Notes under the pieces: model-generated
Told to the model about the DNA's origin: nothing
The model's database searches: none
The model's input: only the letters and a program-made list of their open reading frames with translations
From: Umbilicaria muhlenbergii
Taxonomy: Eukaryota; Ascomycota; Lecanoromycetes; Umbilicariales; Umbilicariaceae
Assembly (NCBI GenBank): GCA_000611775.1
Contig: KK106981.1
Location: 9,947,183-10,011,182, forward strand
Reading direction: 5' to 3'
Length of the DNA: 64,000 nt
Position numbers and translations under genes: made by a program
Part shown: in pieces, positions 24,680 to 34,716 of the stretch
Layout of the letters: the number at the start of each line of letters is the position of its first letter
How positions within the stretch are numbered: the stretch's first letter is position 1

Positions 24680-27600
24680 TGCATGCTTTTATGACTTCAT
24701 CTGACATGTTCATCTTGAGCGTAATAAGTTTCTCAGGGTTGAAATTCATAAGAATTAATTATGATGTGAAGTGCTTCTTCAGCTCTTTGAAGAATTCTTG
24801 TGCTTTAATAAATTAAATGAATTTTCAGTCTTTCTTCATCAACTCTGTTAAAGGTGCTGTGATTTTGAAATACTTCTTGATAAACTTCTTATAAAAGTTC
24901 ATAAAGCTTAGGAAGGATTGTACCTCCTTGATGTTTATCAGAACTGATTATTCAATCACAGATTTAATTTTCTCTGAGTTCATTCATAAACCCTCTGAGG
25001 TGATGATAAATTCAAGAAACTGAACTTCTTTGATGTGAAAAAGACTTTTCTCAGACTTAATGTGTAAGTTGATGTTCTTCAACACTTGTAAAACCTTCTG
25101 AACATGTTTGACATGTTGTTCTTTTATCTTTGAGTATATCAGTATATTGTTGAGGTAGATGACTATGAACTGATTTAAGTATTATCACAAGATGTTGTTA
25201 ATGAAAGCCTGAAAAGTCACTGAGGCATTGATTAATCTGAATGACATTATCAAGTACTCATATAGCTTTGAGTGTGTTTGAAATGCTGTTTTTCATTCAT
25301 CATCTTCTTTTATTCATATCTGATTGAATGCTCTTGAGATGTTAAACTTTATGAATCATTATGCTTCTTAAAATCTGTCCTGCAGTTTTGACATGAGCGG
25401 CAGTGAGTAATTATTTTTTATTATTATATTGTTTAGTGCCCTGTAGTTGACACACAATCTCAATGATTCATCAGATTTTGAGACAAACAATATCAGGTAT
25501 TCAGCTGAAGACTGAGATTCATGAATGAATTCTTTTCACAAGTTCTTCTTTAAGTATTCTCACAAAGCATTTAACTTCTGAGATGACAATGAGTATATAA
25601 GTTGCTTAATTGATTTGTATTCTTTCATGATTTTAATCTCATGATCTCATTCTTAATGTTTCAGTAAGGCATCCTGTTTTTTTACTACTGAGAATAATTC
25701 TTTGAAGTCTTTGTATTCTTTAGAGATAAATAACTTGATAATAAAGTTTCAATCATCATCAACTCACCTAGTTCACAGTATTTTTGCATCAGGATTTTTT
25801 AATTCCTTGTGCATCTCTTCTGCTGTCATAATGAAGACTTTCACTCCTTCAGGTGAGTTCAAGATTAAATATAATTTCATCAGAGTGCTTTCTTTCATGA
25901 AGTATATCTTGTTTTCAGCTCAATCAATTAGGGGATTGACTGCTTGAAGTCATGATATACTTAAGACTATGTCACTTCCTGGCTGCTTCATGATGTTGAA
26001 ACTGATTTTTTCTCAGTGTTGATTAATTTAAACAGGTATCAGAACTGTTTCTTTGTTTACATGATTATTATTGTGTTTTATGAGGGTCTCATCAAACTCT
26101 TAAAGCAAATAAGAATTTCACTTCTCTTGAATTTTTATCTCATTCATTTTTATGAATCATGAATTTAAGAAATTCCCTGTACAGTCACTGTTGATTAACA
26201 GTCTGACTGAGTGACCTTTTACTTTAAGTCAGACATGAAAGTTGCTTGCATTTTTTATGATAATGATTTCTTTAGCAACTGCTTCTTCTGAAGACTTTAA
26301 ATTAAATATCTCTGAAGACCTCTGACCTGAAGGGCTCTTTAGTTTTTTGAACTAAATGAAAGAAATCTCAGATTCTCTCTCATGTACTTAAAATTCTTTA
26401 AGTCAACTTTCTTGTCTGAATACTGTATTAAATTCAACTTTAAGTATTCACTCTGAAGTTCTCAAACTTTCATTTGCAGTTTTCTTGAGATATGTGCTCT
26501 GTTGAGGGTAATGTACTCTTCTTTAATGATGAATTTTAACTTCTTTGATAATGTTTTCTTGAATATGTTTTGATAATTCATGTCCTTAACTTCATCTTTC
26601 TGAGTGAATGCATTTTTAATTATTCACAGGATTTGTTCCTGCAACAGATTCACATGATTCTCATAATTCTCTGAAGAACCTTTCATCACTTTAAATACTT
26701 TTTTGTAAATCTTCAACCACTGTTCTTCATGAGTAGATGCTCAAATGTTGTCATTCTTTTTAATGAATTTCTCTGAATCTTCAGAGTTAATTACCTTCAT
26801 GAAGTCCTTCTTCTCACTAAATGAGGGCATCATTTCATCACTGTCAACATGATTATCTTCTTAACTAAACTGATCTCATCAAACTTATTACTTTTCTAAG
26901 CTCATGACTTGATCTTGATGAGAGGTCATGACATATTCTTTTGTCTTCTTTGATTAATGTGAAAATCATTCAAAGTCATCTTTATCACTCTGATGTGTGT
27001 GATAGTCATCATTATAACATGCTGTTCAAGACATAACTTTGTAATCATTCTTTGTCTTTTGTGTGACAGCATATGTCTTCTTTGATTGAATGATCTTTCC
27101 TGAGATTTAATAATCTCAGGTGAAATGTTCTGATTTTTCACAGCTGTAATAATTGTTTTCATGAAGCTTCTCTTTCTTCTTTGATTTTTTCTTTCACTGA
27201 AATTAATTTACTTAAGTGACTGCATTGATCTTCATAAGCTGAGGTTCATAATAAAGTTGATTATTGTACTGATGCTCATGATTCTTCTCAGCCCTTCATG
27301 ATACAAGAATCTTATGACTCTTCTTTAAACTTCATTTGTAAGTTCAGTTGTTGATGATGATTGATCATTCAATCATTTCTGAGAACATGATAAAGTGTGC
27401 AGTCTTGAAGATTTCATCCTTCATCACATCCTTCAATCCCTTATAATACTGCGCCGTCAAAGCAGTATCATCTCAATTCATATGTGAGATGAGTGTTATG
27501 ACATGATCAACTGACATTAACAGATATGAAATTACCTGATGTTAAATTAAATTAAGATTAGTGTGTCTTGACACTTTGACATTTATGTCATGACTGCACT

Positions 27601-28080
27601 TACAAGACTGCTTCCTTCTTTGTACTTTTTTAAGTTTAAATAACTCACCTCTTGCATCAGTTTTAAGCCTGCTTATAAAGTGAAATAACTAGCTGTAACA
27701 TTAAAAAAGTATCACACACTCTTTTTGACCTCTGAAGGTGACAGAATATCAGCTGAGATAAATGCATGTGTTGATGAAAAAATTCTTTCTCAACATCATC
27801 AAACATCTCAACTCATAATCTACTGAGTGATCAGGAGGTTCTTAGAATATCTTAAATTCATTAATTAATTACTCACAATCAATTCTCAAGTTCTGTGAAA
27901 AGTAAGCAATGAATGATTAAGAAGTACTCTGTCACAGTGACAGATAACTGCAAGAAGCAGTTACAACAAATGAAAAGTTCTGCAACATGTAAGCACCCTT
28001 GAAGATCTATTTGTAAGCACAAATAACTGCAGTAAAGGCAGTTGAAAGAGCAAGGTTCTGAATCAAATAATCTCAGCATT
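24680..28080 (-). pseudogene. Element 3 gag-pol relic: gag to RNase H start
   Basis: Clear family blocks are a gag stretch (KYYEGL-like, read here as QYYKGLKD, near 27430), the reverse transcriptase palm (SLPLMSKLQDRF region near 25380) and thumb/connection (FLSFMNFYKKFIKKYF, near 24900). They are interrupted by TGA and TAA codons. The RNase H start (the MSDEVIKACIN block near 24680-24710) lines up with the piece left of element 2. Confidence 0.72.
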
Positions 28081-28134
28081 AAAAGTAAGTGTCTGAAGCA
28101 TTGAAGGAATCATGATTAAATCACATTAAAAAAC

Positions 28135-29023
28135 ATTCACAACTTGGCAGCCCGCTCAAAAATAAGGTTTTAGTTAATAGTACTTTATGCGCTCAGAGCA
28201 CTCTCTGAGCAGTAAATGAGCTCATACAAATTTTACACTTTAAATAACTATTATACCTTCATGAATAATAAAAAACTTTTTATTGAAAAGTTTTAGATCT
28301 CTTTATTCTGTACACTTTACAAACTAAAGATTTCTTCATAAGTTTAAATGTTTATTAATGTTGTGATTTTCGCCACTGAAAGTTTAAAATCAATGTAACT
28401 TTTTAACAACAACAGTTATAAAAAAACTTTAAGTTATAGAACTGTTTAATAGCTTCTTCTCTACAACTAATAAATTGAAAGTTATATCATAAGTATAAAA
28501 GCGGAATAGTTATTCAAAGTATGTGACTTTTTTTGAAAGATTTTTCACTATTGATAACTTGAATTAAATATAACTTAACAGCAACAGCAGTTATGAAGAA
28601 ACTTTTAGTTTTACATTAATAGAGAATACTGTTCTTTATAACTTGTGCATTGAAAGTTTCTTCGTATCTGTTGAGGTGCAAAAGTTATTAAAGTGTGTAG
28701 ATTTTTAAGTGATGAAAATCTTGAAGTTCTTTAAATGTTCAGAACTCAACACTTATACAGTGCTTTCAGACTCAACAAATCATGATTTTTTATTGCAGAA
28801 AAGTGAGTTTTAGCAAAAGTTTACTTATTATAAGTTTTACTGTTATTATAACACTGTGTGTGTACTTGTTTAAACAATTGTTTTAATAACTGTTTTTTTA
28901 TCACAAAATTTTGATGTTCCGCTCAAGATTTAAGGTTGAGCTCAAAGCGCTCAAAGGGTGCTAAGAGCGGCTGTTAGCTGAGACATGAGATCAGAAGCTC
29001 AGAGCGCTCAAAGTGTTAAAAAC
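28135..29023. mobile_element. TA-rich island, possible TIR element
   Basis: Base style changes at both edges: TCA and TGA triplets become scarce and TA and TTT runs common. The left end carries CAACTTGGCAGCCCGCTCA and the right end, on the other strand, AACACTTTGAGCGCTCTGA, which are weakly similar inverted ends. GAGCGCT/AGCGCTC motifs recur near both ends (28190-28225 and 28940-29010). AAAAAC flanks both sides (28129-28134 and 29018-29023), a possible 6 bp duplication. No open reading frame. It could be a non-autonomous DNA transposon or a chance boundary. Confidence 0.35.
28380..28725. repeat. Diverged tandem duplication of about 175 bp
   Basis: The block from about 28380 to 28550 is loosely repeated at about 28560-28725. 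Shared pieces are TAACAACAACAGTTAT against CAGCAACAGCAGTTAT, each followed by an AAAAACTTT/GAAACTTTT run, and later ATTGAAAGTT in both. Divergence is high. Confidence 0.5.
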
Positions 29024-29100
29024 TAACTCAGAGTTAACTTGCTAAATTGCTGATGAAGTTACCTACCACTACTCATCACACATAACGCAAAGGAATAATC

Positions 29101-30462
29101 ATGGCGGAAACACATGATGTTGAGATGATTAATCAACTCACAGCATGCACTTACTGCATGAGCATGTTGAGCAGGCATAACTTCAAAAACCTTTATTATA
29201 ACAACAGAGACAAAGTAAACCCTGATGATGAAGTTCAGTACTATGCAGACAAAGATAAAGGCTCATGCAACTTATATGATGAAGATGATGAGCTCATTGA
29301 GATTAACTGATCTGACAAAATCACAGTCAATTCACAGAAAGTTATCATGAGTGCTTTTACAAAGATAACAGTAGAATCAGTCACAGCTGAGCAAATTACA
29401 GAGAACATCAACAATGATGATGATAACAATAAGCCTCTGAACATGATCAAGATGTCACTCAACATCACTTGTGACAAAATCAGCTGTCATAGAGCCTGAT
29501 TGAGAGCAAATGAACATAAAGAGGAGGATTTCAGTGTTGATGAAATAATGCAGATAACAGATGAGGATATGAAGAAAGCTGATTAAACTCTGATAAATTC
29601 ATTCTGAAGAATGAACTTGAAGGAAGGAGGATAATCACACATGAATATAAAAAAGTACAAGTGTAAATGAATAATTCAATATTTACTTGATGTATGCAAG
29701 TTCATAATCATGACACTTTTTCTTCTACTCAGTCTTTCATCAACTGTAGCAGAGAATGCTCTGAGAGCTCTCTCAGTGAAATCAGAGAAGAATGTAGTGA
29801 TTTTAAGAGTGTCATGCAGTGTTGTTCATGATGAACAAACTCACAAACAATAAAAGAAGTTGAAGGAAGAGAACAAAAAAGTTATGAAATATCAAGTCCT
29901 CATCAGTCATATAACTTACCTGATGATAAGGGATACAGGCTTTAAGATCACTGATGAATCTGAGAATTCAACATGAGACATGCAGATCATGTGCAAGTAT
30001 CATATATTAAATGTGTCAGGATCACTCATCATGAAGGATAAAGTTATTTGACTTATAAGCTTTCAAATCAAGAATATGCACGCCGCTCATGCTGTACAGA
30101 TGTGCAACAATCATCACACATGACTTTATTAAGCCTACATCAAGTGGTGAAGAGACTGAATCACTTTTATTAAAACATGAATGATCTGAGAATGAAACTT
30201 GACACAAAGAGAATGAATCATGAGCCTTCATCAGGTAAAGTTTCTCAGTGATGTAATCAACATCAATATCAACACCTGTGCATCAGATAAGCTTGACTAC
30301 TGAAGCAGAGCTGTGAGGATCTTTGAGGAGAATGAGCACAAGCTCAATAATTCATTCTTGATTTAATCATGCAGTCATCAGCAATGATAATCAGTGAAGA
30401 ATGAAATCTGAGCATCATTTAACATCATTAATCTTCCCTCTACTTATTCTTCTTATTCTTAA
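29101..30462 (+). pseudogene. Unidentified reading frame in element 1, upstream of its 3' LTR
   Basis: From the ATG at 29101, in a good start context, 69 codons are open. The same frame can be followed for 453 codons to a TAA at 30460-30462, crossing about 16 TGA and 6 TAA but no TAG. The first 70 residues hold a C-x2-C pair, a later GSCN, and Tyr residues where mutated Cys could stand, suggesting a small zinc-binding domain, followed by a long acidic, Asn/Asp-rich part. I do not recognise the family. It is not an integrase, RNase H or gag. The stop density after codon 69 is close to chance for such AT-rich DNA, so only the N-terminal part is well supported. Confidence 0.35.
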
Positions 30463-30639
30463 GACTTCTCTCCCTCTCCTGTCTCAAATTTTCTATGTAA
30501 TCAGTGATTGCTTTACTAGCGGCATGATATTATCATGCATTCAGTTATCCCTGATGACACTTTTTTAAATAGGGTGAAACGCGCTTCTAAGGAAGTAAAA
30601 GGCTCATAGAGGCTATGAGCATGTTTAAAAGAGAGCACT

Positions 30640-30779
30640 TGTTGTGACTTTATCAAGGCCTCAGCTTTATCAGAGCCTCATCACCTTTTATCTTACTTTA
30701 ACTTAATGTAGCTTAGCAAAGTCAGCATAAAAGCTGACTTCTTAGTAAATAGAATAGAACATCTTTATCACTCACAACA
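30640..30779 (+). repeat. Element 1, 3' LTR
   Basis: 140 bp; TGTTGTGAC start and CTCACAACA end form perfect 8 bp inverted ends. The run AAAAGAGAGCACT directly before it is a plausible mutated polypurine tract. Confidence 0.9.
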
Positions 30780-33751
30780 ATTTCTTACAGAAGCAAGTGA
30801 AAAAGATGTATTTTAAGCATATAAATACACAAAGCCACGACTTATGAAGAAAATACCACCAATACAAGATCAAAATGGTAGATTATGTCAGAATTTTCAA
30901 GACAAATGTTAAGCATTTATTACAGCAATGTATTCAGAACCTTCTACAGCTGAAATTGAGGATAATCAAAACACAATACATGTAAATTGATCAAACTTAA
31001 CAGAAAATGAAGTTAAACAAGTTATATTTACATCCTTCACAAAGAAAGCACCTGAATCAGATGATATTTCCTTTGCTATTATTTAAAAAGCATATCAGGT
31101 AATATCAGAATTAATGTTTATAATTTATAAATAATTAATTCAAGCAGGCTTTCACCTGAAATGTTGATGTCAAGGCATGAGTGTTATTCTAAAAAAGCCG
31201 GGAAAGCCAGATTATTCAAAATCAAAAGCTTACAGAATAATTACATTATTAAACTGTTTAAGCAAAGTGACAGAGAAAATCATGACAACTAGATTATCAT
31301 GTTTAAGTCAAGTCACAGACTTATTAGATCAAGATTAAACTGAAGAAAGAAAACAAAGATCAGCAATTAATGCAGTATTAACCTTAACACATGATATAGA
31401 ATCAGCTCAAAACAAAGGAAATATTTTATCATGCCTGTTATTAGACGTCAAGGGAGCTTTTGATCATGTATCAATACTGCAATTACTTTAAATTATGAAG
31501 AAATTGAAGTTATCAGTACAAATACAATCATGAACAAAATCCTTTCTAGAAAATAAAAATCAGGATTAGCTTTTGATGGTGAAAGACAAGAAATGCAAAA
31601 AATCAAGTTAGGAAATTCACAAGAATCATCAATATCCTCAATACTGTTTTTGATATATATAAGGCATTTATTCCCAAAAATCAAGGCTAAATTCACAGAT
31701 ATGGAAAAACCCAGTTATATAAATGATGTGGCACTATATATTACTGAAAAATCAGGTGCAGAAAATTGCTTAAAACTACAATCAACAGCTGAAACAGCCT
31801 TTTTGTGAGCAGAAACAAACACAGTACAGTTTAATAACAGTAAATTTGAATTAATTCACTTTGAAAAGTCAAAAAAACCTGTGGAAAACAGTATTACATT
31901 ACTAAATGACACGGTGGTAAAACCAGTCAGAGAAGTCAAGTGATTAAGAGTTTAACTAGACAGAAAACTGAACTTCAAAACACATGTTCAAAAAAAAGTC
32001 TACACAGAAATCAGAGTAATGCACTTAATCAACAGATTAACAAATTCAGAATGAGGTCTTTCAGCTAAAAATGCAAAACAACTTTATCAAGCATGCATTA
32101 CATCAATTAGTGACTACAGGTCAGAAATTTGGTGAAAAAACCAGAAAGACTACTTAAAGCAATTAGAAAAATTGCAAAACTCAGCATTACACAAGATCTT
32201 AAAAGCTTTTAGAACTTCCCTGAGGGCTGCAATGAAAATTGAAGCAAATATTCAGCCAGTACAAGTCAGATTAAACAAAAAATGCAGGAAATATGCATTA
32301 AGAATTATAACCTTACCAGAAAATCATTATATCAGGCAGAGAATACTCACGTCATATTCATCAGAGTCACAAATAGGTCAAGACATACTTATAAACTTTA
32401 AATTTTTAAACTGAAATCAAAATACACCAGGGAAAAAACACTCTACATAATTAATTAAAATACTAAACAGTATATCTACATTAATATCATCAAGACAAGT
32501 GGAAAAGCCTATTACAGCTCAAAAACCATGACTACAAAGTAATACACAGATTGCAGATATTCAAGTTTCAGCAGAAACAAAAAAAATCACAATCAAAAAA
32601 CACTTTGCTCAAGTAAAGCATTTAATTGCATGCAAAATACCAGTCTTTTACACTGATGGGTCAAAAATCAGCGTAAAGACAACACAAAGTACAAAAAATC
32701 ACATAAGAACTGAAATTTACTGTATAAAAAACAATTATACAAGTACAAAAAGCTACTTTCTAGGTCAGTACATAAAAGTACTAGATGCAGAGCTTTATGC
32801 TATAATGCAGGCTACAAAACAAGCAATACAAAGACAGTTTTTAAGAAAAAACATCTGAATATTTACAGATAGTCAAACTGCAATACAAAAATTGCAAAAA
32901 TCTACAAATACAGAAGTTTTACAACAAATTCAGTCAAACCTGCAGGAATTACGGCAAAGTCAAAAGTTAATTCATATACACTGAATTCCTAGCCACAGTC
33001 AAATACCAGGGAATGAATTAACAGATAAAGCAGCTAAACAAGAAGCTTTAAACTCAGAAAATGCAGTTATTAATGCAGACTCAAGGCATATTTCTTTATC
33101 TTATATCAAAAAAGATATTGAGGAAATTGCCAAAGAAGAATAATTAATAAAATGACAAACTGCAAATCAAGGTCAATAATACAAGACATATGCTACAAGA
33201 CCTGACCTAGTTATAAAGTCAAAAGAATTATACAAATGTGAAAGGTTAACCTTTACAACATTTACACAATTAAAATTAGGACATGATTATTTTAAATCAT
33301 ATCTTTGCAAGTTATCTACATATGAAAACAATTAATGTTTTCAGTGTAAGGTAAAACAGTCACCAGAGCATTTACTGTTAAATTGCAAGCAGTATAGACA
33401 AGAGCAGCAGGAGCTAAAACAGGAAATGCAAAAAGCAGAATTCACACAATTAACATTACAATCACTACTTTGTATAAAGGAAGGAATTAAAAATACTTTA
33501 GTATTTTTAAAACACACAAAAATAGCTACATGGAAGTGGCTTTTAGGGGGGGTTGAGGATGGAAATCAGGAAGTAGGGTGAAGAGATATTGAAAGAAATA
33601 TCTAAAATGTGCAATTCTGGCACCAATAGCAGTCGCAAAAGAAATTGACAAAACAAGTTGACTTGAGGTAATAAATACCTCACATATGTAGAATACACAG
33701 TGTCATAGTCTTAGACTGCATACACTTAATGAAGAAAAAAAAAAAAAAAAA
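30780..33751 (+). mobile_element. LINE copy B, 3' part, ending in poly(A)
   Basis: Continues copy B after the 21 kb insert; the first five bases are the ATTTC duplication. It ends with TACACTTAATGAAG followed by an A-run of about 17 (33735-33751), the same 3' end as copy A at 5221-5238. The poly(A) touches normal-composition DNA directly, giving the sharp edge of the AT-rich block. Confidence 0.9.
30785..33581 (+). pseudogene. LINE ORF2 relic, 3' half: reverse transcriptase and RNase H, copy B
   Basis: Reverse transcriptase lies at about 31020-31790, with DVKGAFDHV intact near 31444 but the active-site box changed to YIND near 31718. RNase H lies at about 32640-33060 with FYTDGSK intact. The C-terminal Cys/His motif follows near 33340-33390. 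It ends at TGA 33579-33581. Compared with copy A, each copy keeps some catalytic residues lost in the other. Confidence 0.87.
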
Positions 33752-34336
33752 GACGGTCAAACCCTGCTCGACCTCGGCTGCTGCTTCGCCCAAGATATCC
33801 GCAAGTTAGTCTTCGATGGCGCCCCTTCCGAGAATGTCTGGGGTGCCGACCTGTCCCCCTACATCATCGACCTAGGTTACGAGTTATTTTTGGACAAGGA
33901 AAAATTAAAGACCAAGTTCCTGACCGCTGATATCATGGACCCGGAGTCAGCCCTCAAGCAGCTGCACGGCCTGATCGATATCATCTACGCCAGCTCATTC
34001 TTCCATCTTTTTGGTTGGGATGACCAGGTGAAGGTGGCCAAACGGGTGGTGCAGCTATTGAGGCCGTGAAAAGGCTCCTTGGTGCTGGGGAGGCAGGTTG
34101 GGAATGTGAAGGCGGGCGAGTACCGCCACGGGACCAACGCCAAGGGGGCAATGTGGAGACATGATGGCGCCTCCTTCGCAAGGATGTGGAAAGAGGTGGG
34201 GGTGGCGACGGGAACCAGGTGGAATGTAAACGTTACGCTAGATGAGATCGCAGGGTTCCGAGGACTCACGCAGGGTAAGGAATGGCAGGATGCGGACACG
34301 CGGAGGCTGAGGTTTGAAGTGCAGAGGGTCGACTAG
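33752..34336 (+). pseudogene. 5'-truncated class I SAM-dependent methyltransferase
   Basis: The frame starts at the LINE poly(A) without a start codon. It carries the nucleotide-binding motif LLDLGCCFAQD (about 33764-33796), an acidic GADLSPYIIDLGY loop, an IIYASSFFHLFGW post-motif and a VGNVKAGEY segment, ending at TAG 34334-34336. These blocks match a fungal methyltransferase family often met near secondary-metabolite genes (family knowledge). The first third, expected to be roughly 80-100 residues, is gone, apparently removed by the LINE insertion. An in-frame TGA at 34067-34069 follows CCG where Arg is common, so C-to-T mutation at a CpG may have spread into it. Non-functional. Confidence 0.8.
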
Positions 34337-34716
34337 ACGGTACAGAGTGAATCACGTACAACAGTGAACCACTTTGTTTTGTTTCGGAGCTCCAGTCAAC
34401 TCAATTGGTGTCCAGTGCGAGCTTTTGACAGGCCAATCGTGCAGAAGAAGGCAATCCGAGCCCGACGGAACACTCGTCTTTCACAGACGCATCTAAGTCA
34501 AGGACGGTATCTGAGCATTCAGACGTAAGCGAAGGCGACGGCACACCATTGAGACACCCGTTCGTTTTCCCACCTCGCGAAAGCCGTTCTCTTTTCAGTC
34601 ATCGATGATGTCCTCGTCGTCAGCAAGGCCTGGCGACCCCCAAGTCATTGCAGACCGTTCTCGATTTGTTGTTCCCCGCCGTCGTAGTTCCCACGCAGTA
34701 GCAGTCTTGTCACCGT
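34337..34716. other. Intergenic, 380 bp
   Basis: Sequence of normal composition between the methyltransferase relic and the 3' end of the minus-strand gene. I see no gene, RNA or repeat in it. Confidence 0.7.

Larger units (their letters stand above)
24672..28134 (-). mobile_element. Element 3 (antisense chromodomain Ty3 element), 5' part
   Basis: The minus-strand translation from right to left gives gag core (about 28080-27200), a mutated CCHC knuckle (near 27090-27140), protease (about 26150-25700), reverse transcriptase (about 25600-24950, active-site box mutated to YLNN near 25150) and the start of RNase H, which ends against element 2 at 24672. No LTR could be found to the right of gag; the next sequence is a TA-rich island of different style at 28135-29023, so the 5' LTR is probably deleted or displaced. 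Confidence 0.75.
9728..30779 (+). mobile_element. LTR element 1 (Ty3-type) with nested inserts, 21 kb
   Basis: Two 140 bp LTRs (9728-9867 and 30640-30779) begin TGTTGTGA and end, in the less mutated right copy, TCACAACA, and are flanked by the same ATTTC. The two LTRs differ at about 15 positions by my count, all C/T or G/A transitions. The + strand pol relic (to about 15220) and a purine run before the right LTR show it is a + strand Ty3-type element. Most of the 21 kb is not its own: elements 2 and 3 occupy roughly 15220-28134. The element's own content would then be about 8 kb, including an unexplained segment at 29024-30639. Confidence 0.88.

Noticed and set aside
9728-30779. A single giant 21 kb mobile element (cargo-carrying element)
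   Set aside because: The interior contains two further Ty3 elements in antisense, one with its own LTRs and target duplication, so the size is explained mainly by nesting.
1-33751. TGA read as Trp (altered genetic code, mitochondrial origin) to explain the many Trp-to-TGA codons
   Set aside because: TAA breaks also occur at Gln codons, and the intact genes at 34717-62783 use TGG for Trp and would be disrupted by reading TGA as sense. The elements are nuclear retrotransposons; mutation explains the pattern.
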